DNA from: Dyadobacter beijingensis DSM 21582
GTDB taxonomy: Bacteria; Bacteroidota; Bacteroidia; Cytophagales; Spirosomataceae
Length of the DNA stretch: 64,000 bases
Direction of reading: 5' to 3'
Assembly: GCF_000382205.1 (NCBI RefSeq)
Contig: NZ_KB907790.1
Location: forward strand, 62,001-126,000
In this document: positions 42,662 to 50,656 of the stretch, in pieces
Layout: the number at the start of each line of letters is the position of its first letter
Numbering within the stretch: the first letter of the stretch is position 1
Made by a program: the position numbers and the translations under genes
Notes under the pieces: generated by a model
What the model saw: only the letters and a program-made list of their open reading frames with translations
Told to the model about the DNA's origin: nothing
The model's database searches: none

Positions 42662-44230
42662 ATGAAAAAATCTTTTTTATATAAAATCAGATTGACGGGT
42701 CTTTCTGCATGGATGCTGGCAGTAGCAGGCTGCTCGGATTTGAAGGAAAAGCCCGATTTTATCAATCCCGATACCTTCTATAAATCGGCGGCGGAGCTGA
42801 CGCTGGGTGTAAATGCCGTGTACGACGATCTTAATTCGCAATACTCCGGCTACTTCTATGATCGTTATGTATTTGAATGTCTGATAGGTTACCAGGTGGG
42901 ATGGGAGAAAGGGCCGCTGCAATACAACCTGGGCAATGTGAACCCGGCCGACGAATACATCGAGGCTTACTGGGGAATCTGCTACCGCTCGATCAACCGG
43001 GCGAATGCGATCATTGAAACCGCCGATGCGATGAAAGATCCGGGCAACGAGGCGCTGATCCAGCGGGTGAAAGGCGAGGCGCTGTTTTTGCGCGCATTCT
43101 ACTATTACAGCCTGCTGAGCTACTTCGATAATGTGCCGCTGACGACGAAATCGACGCAGAACATTTCCGAACTGCCGTCGAACAGCGGCGGAAAGGCGGC
43201 CGTGATCGACCAGATTTATGCCGATACCAAGGCTGCCGCAGAACTGCTGCCGGCCAGCTACACCGGTGCGGACCTTGGCCGGGCGACGAAATGGGCCGCG
43301 AAATCGATTTTGATGAAAACCCAGCTGTGGGATGAGAAATGGGCGGAGGCGAAGGCGACGGGCGAGGACATTATCAACAATAGCGGCCTGACATTGTTTG
43401 CCGATTTTTCCCACAATTTTGACCTCAGCCATGAAAATCAGGGCGAACGGATTTTCGAAGCGCAGGTTTCGGCTACCGCGAACCCGAACGAATTCAATGT
43501 GCATTCGATGCACTTCAACCCGGAGGATTTTCCAAGCGAGCTGGGCGGATCGGGATGGAGCTGGATAAGTGCCACCCAGGAATTCCGTGCAAGCTATGAT
43601 CCCAAGGACAAGCGCATTGCAGGAACGTTCATTGAGAGTTATCCAACGGGCCGTTTCGGCAAAATCAACGGGGCTTACCCGATCGTGCATTGGAGCGAAA
43701 AGGCCGATTATAATCTCTCCCGTTTTGGCGGCGTGGTCAAATCGGACGCGAACCCGAACGATCCGGCACAAATGATTTTCGGGAAAGCATGGGCTGCGAA
43801 AATCGTCGAACTGGACAAAAGCAATGCGGCGACGGAGAAAAACACAATTTATATCCGCCTGGCCGATATTCTGCTCGGGCACGCGGAGGCCTGCAACGAA
43901 AGCGGCCAGGGTGACGCTTACGCGTCGATCAACAAGGTACGGGCCCGCGCCGGCCTGACACCGCTGAAAGGACTCACGCAGGCGACCCTCCGCGACGCCA
44001 TCATTCATGAACGCATGCAGGAGTTTGTATTCGAGCAGGTAATGTACCCCGAGCTGCGCCGGAAAAGCAAGCTGGGCGGGCCTGTGGATTACCTCGGAAA
44101 GGAAATCAGGCATTTTGCCGAGAAATACAGCCTCGACCGCGCACCCAAAGCCCGGGATTATGTGCTGCCGCTGCCGCAGAAAGAGCTGATGGGTAACCCG
44201 AATGTCCGCCAGAACCAGATTTGGGAATAG
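42662..44230 (+). CDS. SusD/RagB-family nutrient-binding outer-membrane lipoprotein
   Basis: This 522-residue lipoprotein forms the surface lid on SusC. It has a signal peptide with lipobox AVAGC and acyl-Cys near 24. TPR-like helices hold the conserved EAYWGICYRSINRANAI segment (about residue 100), GEALFLRAFYYYSLL (about 140), and near the C-terminus the family segments RLADILLGHAEACNE and RARAGLTPLKGL, ending with the typical NPNVRQNQ-like tail. It lies 26 nt after susC in one transcription unit. Together they capture and import a glycan or other oligomer. Confidence 0.93.
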   Translation: MKKSFLYKIRLTGLSAWMLAVAGCSDLKEKPDFINPDTFYKSAAELTLGVNAVYDDLNSQYSGYFYDRYVFECLIGYQVGWEKGPLQYNLGNVNPADEYIEAYWGICYRSINRANAIIETADAMKDPGNEALIQRVKGEALFLRAFYYYSLLSYFDNVPLTTKSTQNISELPSNSGGKAAVIDQIYADTKAAAELLPASYTGADLGRATKWAAKSILMKTQLWDEKWAEAKATGEDIINNSGLTLFADFSHNFDLSHENQGERIFEAQVSATANPNEFNVHSMHFNPEDFPSELGGSGWSWISATQEFRASYDPKDKRIAGTFIESYPTGRFGKINGAYPIVHWSEKADYNLSRFGGVVKSDANPNDPAQMIFGKAWAAKIVELDKSNAATEKNTIYIRLADILLGHAEACNESGQGDAYASINKVRARAGLTPLKGLTQATLRDAIIHERMQEFVFEQVMYPELRRKSKLGGPVDYLGKEIRHFAEKYSLDRAPKARDYVLPLPQKELMGNPNVRQNQIWE

Positions 44231-44260
44231 CCGCCGCGGAGCAATCGAATAAGTAACATG

Positions 44261-44378
44261 GCGCTTGCGGCGTCGAATTGGGTATTTTTCACTAAATTGA
44301 TTCTTTTAGCCAGAGTAACAGCAGGATAACTGCCGCCGGCTTTTGATTCAATGGGAAAGTTCAGCGACGCCGCAGCGC
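44261..44378. repeat. Long-range inverted repeat after susD
   Basis: The arm 44261-44275 (GCGCTTGCGGCGTCG) and the arm 44365-44378 are reverse complements apart from one bulged base. They are separated by 89 nt. They sit in the 197-nt gap between susD and the cytochrome gene, which holds no credible ORF. Confidence 0.5.
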
Positions 44379-44427
44379 TGTATATTGAGAAGGTAAATAG
44401 CAAATTCATTTATATCTGATTGAAGTA

Positions 44428-47181
44428 ATGCAGACCAGATTTTTGATCGGTTTAGTGGTGGTGGCGGTGCCGGTAATGTATTTTTCCTGGAATGGCCTGC
44501 CGTGGGACAAGAAGGTGGATTACAATGCCGATGTAAAACCGATCCTCAACAAACATTGTATGGGCTGCCACGGCGGGGTCAAGAAGGCCGGCGACGTGAG
44601 CTTCCTGTTCGAGCACGAAATGCTGGAACCCGGCAAATCGGGCAAGATTCCCGTAGTACGCGGCGACGCCGATGCAAGCGAAATGATCCGCCGCATCCTG
44701 TCCGACGATCCCGACGAGAAGATGCCGAAAAACGGTACTCCGCTGAACGACAAGGAGATCGGTATTCTCAAACAATGGATTAATGAAGGTGCGAAATGGG
44801 AAACGCATTGGGCTTACAAAAAGGTCGAGAAGCCGGATGTGCCTTCGCTCAACAGTTTCAGTAACCTTTTCGGTCTGCTCAATACAGGTGATAAGGGCTG
44901 GGCTAAAAATGAAATCGACCATTTCGTCGCAAAAAAACTCGAAGAAGAAGGACTGAAAACCTCGCCCGAAGCCGACCGCGCGACTTTATTGCGCCGGGTT
45001 AGCCTCGACATTACCGGCCTGCCGCCGACCGAAAAGGAAGTGCAGGATTTTGTAAACGACCAATCACCGGATGCGTACGAAAAGGTCGTGGATAAGCTGC
45101 TGAAATCGCCCGCATACGGCGAAAGATGGACGTCGATGTGGATGGACCTCGCCCGCTACGCCGATACCAAAGGCTACGAGAGCGACGGCGGTCGTACCAT
45201 GTGGCGCTACCGCGATTATGTCGTCAAATCTTTCAATGACGACAAGCCTTTCGACCGCTTTACCATTGAACAGCTGGCCGGTGATCTGCTGCCGGAAAAG
45301 CGAAATGGTTTCCCCAAAGAGGAAAACGTCATAGCCACTGGTTTTCACCGGAATACAATGACCAACAACGAGGGCGGTACCGACGACGAAGAGTTTCGTA
45401 CAGCCGCATTGATCGACCGCGTGAATACGACCTGGGAGGTTTGGCAGGGCACTACTTTTGCCTGCATCCAATGCCATAGCCACCCTTACGATCCCATTCC
45501 GCACGATGATTATTACAAGTATGCCGCATTCTTCAACAACTCCCGCGACGAAGATGTGTGGGACGAATGGCCGAAGCTAAGGTTCTATAAAGGCGAGGAT
45601 TCCGCCCGTTTCGAGCGTGTAAAGCAGTGGGTGCAAAAGTATGATCCCAAAGAGTTTGAGGCGAAAACGCAGTTCATGAAAGTGGTGGAGCCGAAGATCA
45701 ATGCGCACAACTTCGTGAAAGGCGACCAGTCTACCGTGCTCGTGATTTCCTATTATGGCGTGAAAGATAAGGGTAATGCCCGCATTCCGCAGGTAAACCT
45801 CACGGGTGCCGATAATGTGGTAATGAACATCGGTACCAAAGCCGAAAATGCCGTTTTGACCCTGCACCTGGATAAACTCGACGGGCCTGTGCTTTCAACG
45901 ATCAAAGTCCCGACGCGCGACACGGTGCTCATTGCGCCGATCACCAAAACCACGGGCAAACACGACATTTACCTCTCATTAACCAGCCCGAAAGCGCCGG
46001 AAGAATGGGTACGTATTACATGGGCGGCGTTCCAATCGGCATTGCCGGGAGCGATGGAGGCCGGTTATCCGCAAATTGTGGCCGATTACGCAACCGTACT
46101 GACCCGTCCGACAGAAAGTATGCCGGTGTTGTGGGAAGGAAAGGGTGATTTTGCCCGAAAAACCAATGTATTCGTCCGCGGAAACTGGATGGTGAAAGGA
46201 CCCGAGGTAAAACCTGACGTGCCTAAACTGCTTGCGCCGCTGCCATCGGGATCGTCCCGCGACAGGCTCGGCCTGGCCAAATGGATCGTAAGCCGCGACA
46301 ATGCATTGACCGGCCGCGTGATCGTGAACCGCTTCTGGGAGCAGCTTTTCGGCAGGGGAATCGTGGAAACGGTGGAAGATTTCGGCTCCCAGGGCGCGGA
46401 ACCTTCGCATCCCGAATTGCTCGACTGGCTGGCGGTGTCGTTCATGGACGACTACCAATGGAGTGTAAAAAAACTGCTCAAAACGATTGTGATGTCGGCC
46501 ACGTACCGGCAGGATTCGCGCTCGGACAATACGCGTAAAGAGAAAGACCCGTTCAATGTATGGCTTTCGCGCGGGCCTCGCGTGCGCCTGAGCGCCGAGC
46601 AGGTACGCGACCAGGCGCTGGCATGCAGTGGCCTCATTTCCAACAAAATGTACGGCCCGAGCGTGATGCCGCCGCAGCCCGACAAGATCTGGCAGTCGCC
46701 GTATAGCGGCGAGAGCTGGGTGGTAAGCGCCGGGGAGGACAAGTACCGCCGGGGCGTGTATACATATTGGAAACGGACGGCACCATACCCGTCGATGACG
46801 ACATTCGACGCGCCGAGCCGGGAGTTTTGCCAGTCGCGAAGGATCATTACCAACACGCCTTTGCAGGCATTGGTCACGCTGAACGACCCGGTATACCTTG
46901 AAGCCGCCGAGAAGCTGGCCTCCAAAATGAAAACACGGGGCAAAACGCCCGAGCAGCAATTGAAAGAGGGGTATCGGCTACTTACATTCAAGCCGATCGA
47001 ACAAAAAAGCCTGAACGTGCTGATGAAAATTTACCAGGATGCACTGAAAGAATACCGGCAAAAACCGTCGGAAGTGGATAGCATTCTGGTGTATGGAAAA
47101 GATAAATCGCCGGAACTGGCGGCGCTCACCGTATCGGCGAACGTGTTATTAAATCTTGACAACGTTGTCACGAAGGAATAA
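44428..47181 (+). CDS. PSCyt1-DUF1549-DUF1553 cytochrome c protein
   Basis: This 917-residue periplasmic protein has an N-terminal membrane anchor (residues 5-20). A planctomycete cytochrome c domain has the heme site CMGCH at 44-48 and a possible distal Met in KMPKNGTPL. The DUF1549 domain (about 165-370) has LRRVSLDITGLPPTEKEV and ERWTSMWMDLARYADTKGYE. The DUF1553 domain (about 610-880) has LAKWIVSRDNALTGRVIVNRFW-type text (segment VNRFWEQLFGRGIV). This family is expanded in Planctomycetes and usually sits with DUF1501 genes; its biochemical role is not established. It is translationally coupled to the next gene by a TAATG overlap at 47179-47183. Confidence 0.93.
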   Translation: MQTRFLIGLVVVAVPVMYFSWNGLPWDKKVDYNADVKPILNKHCMGCHGGVKKAGDVSFLFEHEMLEPGKSGKIPVVRGDADASEMIRRILSDDPDEKMPKNGTPLNDKEIGILKQWINEGAKWETHWAYKKVEKPDVPSLNSFSNLFGLLNTGDKGWAKNEIDHFVAKKLEEEGLKTSPEADRATLLRRVSLDITGLPPTEKEVQDFVNDQSPDAYEKVVDKLLKSPAYGERWTSMWMDLARYADTKGYESDGGRTMWRYRDYVVKSFNDDKPFDRFTIEQLAGDLLPEKRNGFPKEENVIATGFHRNTMTNNEGGTDDEEFRTAALIDRVNTTWEVWQGTTFACIQCHSHPYDPIPHDDYYKYAAFFNNSRDEDVWDEWPKLRFYKGEDSARFERVKQWVQKYDPKEFEAKTQFMKVVEPKINAHNFVKGDQSTVLVISYYGVKDKGNARIPQVNLTGADNVVMNIGTKAENAVLTLHLDKLDGPVLSTIKVPTRDTVLIAPITKTTGKHDIYLSLTSPKAPEEWVRITWAAFQSALPGAMEAGYPQIVADYATVLTRPTESMPVLWEGKGDFARKTNVFVRGNWMVKGPEVKPDVPKLLAPLPSGSSRDRLGLAKWIVSRDNALTGRVIVNRFWEQLFGRGIVETVEDFGSQGAEPSHPELLDWLAVSFMDDYQWSVKKLLKTIVMSATYRQDSRSDNTRKEKDPFNVWLSRGPRVRLSAEQVRDQALACSGLISNKMYGPSVMPPQPDKIWQSPYSGESWVVSAGEDKYRRGVYTYWKRTAPYPSMTTFDAPSREFCQSRRIITNTPLQALVTLNDPVYLEAAEKLASKMKTRGKTPEQQLKEGYRLLTFKPIEQKSLNVLMKIYQDALKEYRQKPSEVDSILVYGKDKSPELAALTVSANVLLNLDNVVTKE

Positions 47182-48662
47182 TGGAGAAATTATTAAGAGA
47201 ATTACAACACGCCGACGTATTGCGCCAGACGCGCAGGCATTTTCTGCAATCGGCCGGTTTCGGGCTGGGCACATTAGGGCTCGGCTCCTTACTGGGTTCG
47301 TGCGGCCCGTCGGCAGCGGGTGACGCTGCGGGCGCCGGCGATCCGCTGGCTTCGGCCGGAATCCCGCAATTTGCCCCGAAAGCGAAAAGGGTCATTTATA
47401 TCCATATGGCCGGCGCACCTTCGCAGCTCGAACTGTTCGACTACAAGCCTGAGCTCGAAAAATACCACGGCAAGGATTGTCCGGCAGAGTTTTTGGAAGG
47501 TAAGAAGTTCGCATTCATCCAGGGCGTGCCCAAAATGCTGGGACCGCAGGGGAAATTTGCGCGATACGGGCAGTCAGGCGCGTGGCTGTCGGATTACCTG
47601 CCTCATTTACAGACCGTGGCCGACGAAATCACTTTCTTAAAAGCCATGCACACCGACCAGTTCAACCACGCGCCGGCGCAGCTGCTCCTGCATACGGGTA
47701 GTGCGCGCCTGGGACGCCCGAGCCTGGGCGCATGGGCCGTGTACGGACTAGGCTCCGAAAACCGCAATTTGCCGGGTTTCATCGTGCTCGCTTCCGGCGG
47801 CCGCCAGCCCGATGCGGGTAAAAGCGTGTACGGCGCGGGCTTCCTGCCTTCGGTGTACCAGGGCGTGCAATGCCGTACGGGCGGCGACCCGGTGCTTTAC
47901 GTGACCGACCCGAAAGGGATGAACCGCAATATCCGCAAGCAGACGATCGAGGCGATCAATGAAATTAACCGCCAGACCTACGAGGAGGTGCGCGATCCCG
48001 AGATACTGACCCGCATCAGCCAGTATGAAATGGCTTTCCGAATGCAAATGTCGGTGCCGGAGGTAATGGATGTTTCGAAGGAACCTCAATTTATTCTCGA
48101 TATGTATGGAGTAAAACCGGGCGAAGGGAGCTTTGGTATGAACTGTCTGCTGGCAAGAAAACTGGTCGAAAACGATGTGCGGTTCGTGCAGCTGTTCGAC
48201 TGGGGCTGGGATGGCCACGGTACCAATGCCACCGACAACGTGGAAGGCGGCCTGCGATCCAAATGCGAGATTTCGGACCGACCCATTGCCGCATTGATCA
48301 AGGATTTGAAGATGCGCGGGTTGCTGGAAGAGACGCTGGTCGTATTCGGGGCGGAATTCGGCCGGACGCCGATGCAGGAGAACCGAAATGGCGTGGTAAT
48401 GCCCTACATGGGCCGCGACCATCACCTCGAAGCCTATACGATGTGGATGGCCGGTGGCGGCGTGAAACAAGGCCACAGCCACGGCGAAACCGACGAGCTC
48501 GGTTATTATGGGGTAAAAGATCGCGTCCACGTGCACGATTTGCAGGCTACGATCCTGCATTTGATGGGCTTCGACCACGAGAAATTTACCTACCCGTTCC
48601 AGGGCCGGAATTTCAGGCTCACGGACACCGAAGGAAAAGTAGTGAAACAAGTTATCGCATAA
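47181..48662 (+). CDS. DUF1501 protein (alkaline phosphatase/sulfatase superfamily-like)
   Basis: This exported 493-residue protein of the DUF1501 family is distantly related to alkaline phosphatase/sulfatase enzymes. The N-terminus RQTRRHFLQSAGFGLG (twin-Arg at 18-19) is a Tat signal, and a Cys at about 41 could be lipidated. Typical segments are IYIHMAGAPSQLELFDYKP, the DQFNHAPAQLLLHTG segment, WDGHGTNATDN, VVFGAEFGRTPMQEN and GRDHHLEAYTMWMAGGG, whose Asp and His residues would bind metal. It overlaps the DUF1553 gene stop (TAATG), so the two products are made together. The usual partner role suggests that they act as a pair on a substrate that is not known. Confidence 0.93.
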   Translation: MEKLLRELQHADVLRQTRRHFLQSAGFGLGTLGLGSLLGSCGPSAAGDAAGAGDPLASAGIPQFAPKAKRVIYIHMAGAPSQLELFDYKPELEKYHGKDCPAEFLEGKKFAFIQGVPKMLGPQGKFARYGQSGAWLSDYLPHLQTVADEITFLKAMHTDQFNHAPAQLLLHTGSARLGRPSLGAWAVYGLGSENRNLPGFIVLASGGRQPDAGKSVYGAGFLPSVYQGVQCRTGGDPVLYVTDPKGMNRNIRKQTIEAINEINRQTYEEVRDPEILTRISQYEMAFRMQMSVPEVMDVSKEPQFILDMYGVKPGEGSFGMNCLLARKLVENDVRFVQLFDWGWDGHGTNATDNVEGGLRSKCEISDRPIAALIKDLKMRGLLEETLVVFGAEFGRTPMQENRNGVVMPYMGRDHHLEAYTMWMAGGGVKQGHSHGETDELGYYGVKDRVHVHDLQATILHLMGFDHEKFTYPFQGRNFRLTDTEGKVVKQVIA

Positions 48663-48665
48663 TTC

Positions 48666-48986
48666 ATGGCGCAGGGAACAGTAAAGGCATTCCGGATGCA
48701 ATTGAAACCCGGATTCGAAGCGGAATACAAAAAGAGGCATGACGAAATATGGCCGGAACTGAGCCAGCTGCTCAAAGAGGCCGGGGTTACGGAATACTAC
48801 ATTTTCCTCGACGAGGCCACGCTTGCGCTTTTTGCATTTCAAAAACTGGCCCCTGGCGAAACGACCGCCAGCCTTCCTGCGCTGCCGATCATGAAAAAGT
48901 GGTGGGACCATATGGCCGACATGATGGACGTGAACCCCGACAATTCGCCCATAGCCATTCCGTGTCCGGAAGTTTTCAGATTATAA
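48666..48986 (+). CDS. rhaM: L-rhamnose mutarotase-like protein
   Basis: This 106-residue protein of the RhaM (YiiL, PF05336) family interconverts alpha and beta anomers of L-rhamnose and related sugars. Family marks are the N-terminal RMQLKPGFEAEYKKRHDEIWPEL with the catalytic His, EYYIFLDEATLALFAF with a Tyr pair, and the C-terminal WWDHMADMMDVNPDNSP. It begins 3 nt after the DUF1501 stop and is clearly in the same operon. No rhaA, rhaB or rhaD is nearby. It is the only gene in the locus hinting at a sugar type, either L-rhamnose or a similar deoxy- or keto-sugar. Confidence 0.93.
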   Translation: MAQGTVKAFRMQLKPGFEAEYKKRHDEIWPELSQLLKEAGVTEYYIFLDEATLALFAFQKLAPGETTASLPALPIMKKWWDHMADMMDVNPDNSPIAIPCPEVFRL

Positions 48987-49034
48987 TGCATTGATATTTA
49001 AATACATCCTAACCCATAACATTTGATTCCCGGT

Positions 49035-50540
49035 ATGCTCGTTCCTCTTCTTGATGCCTCGCCCTGGGCCCTTTTTATCGGGCGGTTTCACCCGGTGCTG
49101 GTGCATTTACCCATTGGTTTTCTGTTAATCGCGGCTTTGATAGAACTCGGTCGGCGTACGGGCAAGATCGCCGTTAGCGAATCGACGGTGGTGTTTGTGC
49201 TGTTCTGGTCGGCGGTGAGCGCGACTTTCGCCTGCGTGGCGGGGTATTTGCTTTCGCTGGGCGGCGGTTATGATGAAGACCTGCTCGGCGCGCATATGTG
49301 GAAAGGCATTGGCGTGGCAGTATTTGCCTGGGTGGCTTGGCTCGTGAAATCCGATCGCATCGGCAGCAAAATAGCTTTTGGAAAAGCGGTTTACCTGCCC
49401 GCATTCGCGGCAGCGGTGGTGCTGACCATGACAGCCGGCCACGACGGGGGCTCGCTCACGCACGGCGACGGTTATCTCACCCAATATACCCCCGAACCAT
49501 TCCGATCACTGGCTGGAATGGACCCGATCGAAGAAAAAGCAAAAGAAGTAAAACCCATTACCGACATTCAACAGGCAGTTGTATACAAGGATATTGTGCA
49601 GCCGATCCTGGAAGCGCGGTGTACGCAATGCCATAATGCGAGTAAGAAAAAAGGTGATCTGCGGATGGACGAACTCGCATTATTAATGAAAGGCGGCGAA
49701 AATGGCCCGGCACTCGTGCCAGGTAAAGGCGCGGAAAGCGACATGATCAAACGCTGCCTGCTCGACGAGAGCGACGATAACCACATGCCGCCCAAAGGTA
49801 AGCCGCAATTAAGCACGGAGCAGATCGCATTGCTCGCGTGGTGGATCGATCAGGGTGCGCCGGCGGATAAAAAGGTGTCCGAACTGACCGTGCCCGATCC
49901 GGTAAAACCGGCATTGGCTTCGCTGGGAGGCGGTTCGGCAAGCGGCGGCTCAGGTGCTGCGAAACAGAAAGAATCAGCCATTGCTACCTTGAAAGTATCG
50001 CCTGCGAAAGAAGCCGACATTCAGGCATTGCGCAAGGCGGGGTTGATCGTGAATACATTATCCCAGGATCAGAACCTGCTGGAAGTAAGCGCGGTGAATG
50101 CGCCGAATTTCACGGATAAGGATATTGCATTGCTGATCCCGCTGGCCGAGCAGATAACCTGGCTCAAACTGGGCGGCACGCAGATCACCGACGGCGCTTT
50201 GAAGGATGTCGCGAAGCTCAAAAACCTGACGAAACTACATTTGGAACACACCGCCGTGACCGACAACGGTCTGGCGGAAATCAAGGCATTGCCGCATTTG
50301 GAATACCTGAACCTGATCGATACCAAAGTGGGCGACGCGGGTTTGAAGAACATCGCGGCTTCGAAAACACTGCGGTCGGTTTACATCTGGCAATCGGCCG
50401 TAACGGATAGCGCCGTGGCCCAGACAGGCCGCCAAAATCCTGCCTTACAAATCGTGAACGGTTTCAGCCAGGCGGAAGTAGCGCAGTTCCTGAAAGCGGG
50501 CGACAGCACCGCCACCAAACCGGTAGCGTCCAAAAAATAG
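49035..50540 (+). CDS. DUF2231-cytochrome c-leucine-rich-repeat fusion protein
   Basis: This 501-residue membrane protein opens with four hydrophobic helices (about 18-38, 51-76, 88-104, 119-134) in a DUF2231-like layout (FHPVLVHLPIGFLL). A planctomycete-type cytochrome c domain has heme site CTQCH at 196-200 and HMPPKGKPQLS as the distal Met region. Then comes a Ser/Gly-rich linker, and finally leucine-rich repeats from about 330 to 470 (KLGGTQITDGALKDVAKLKNL repeated with NLTKLHLEHTAVTDNGL). The start is the ATG at 49035; a TTG four codons earlier is weaker. It follows rhaM after 48 nt. It probably carries electrons at the membrane and binds a partner by its repeats; this is inference. Confidence 0.88.
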   Translation: MLVPLLDASPWALFIGRFHPVLVHLPIGFLLIAALIELGRRTGKIAVSESTVVFVLFWSAVSATFACVAGYLLSLGGGYDEDLLGAHMWKGIGVAVFAWVAWLVKSDRIGSKIAFGKAVYLPAFAAAVVLTMTAGHDGGSLTHGDGYLTQYTPEPFRSLAGMDPIEEKAKEVKPITDIQQAVVYKDIVQPILEARCTQCHNASKKKGDLRMDELALLMKGGENGPALVPGKGAESDMIKRCLLDESDDNHMPPKGKPQLSTEQIALLAWWIDQGAPADKKVSELTVPDPVKPALASLGGGSASGGSGAAKQKESAIATLKVSPAKEADIQALRKAGLIVNTLSQDQNLLEVSAVNAPNFTDKDIALLIPLAEQITWLKLGGTQITDGALKDVAKLKNLTKLHLEHTAVTDNGLAEIKALPHLEYLNLIDTKVGDAGLKNIAASKTLRSVYIWQSAVTDSAVAQTGRQNPALQIVNGFSQAEVAQFLKAGDSTATKPVASKK

Positions 50541-50656
50541 TCAGGTGTTGTCATTGATTGTCAGGTATTGTCGCAGCGCTGCATAAACTAATCCTGAACA
50601 GACCTGACCAGCATCAGCCATTCAATCATTCAGCCATTCAATCATTCAACATTAAA
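50541..50656. repeat. Repeat-rich spacer before the second TIM-barrel gene
   Basis: The 116-nt gap holds an imperfect 13-nt direct repeat (GTCAGGTGTTGTC and GTCAGGTATTGTC), and a tandem pair of the 16-mer CAGCCATTCAATCATT (50615-50630 and 50631-50646). GTCAGGT near 50561 and ACCTGAC near 50602 could pair. The gap may be a regulatory or slippage-prone leader. Confidence 0.6.

Noticed and set aside
42677..44113. 478-codon open frame antisense to susD
   Set aside because: It is fully covered by a well-recognised SusD gene, and no start region or domain supports it. The same applies to long antisense frames opposite DUF1501 (47748-48911) and the DUF1553 gene (45979-46959).
44158..44409. Minus-strand 83-codon frame over the susD end and the following gap
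   Set aside because: Its C-terminal half is antisense to susD and the rest is a low-complexity hydrophobic stretch with no promoter or motif; probably chance.
50615..50646. Possible CRISPR-like repeats
   Set aside because: Two directly adjacent 16-mers without spacers and no cas genes; this is a tandem duplication.
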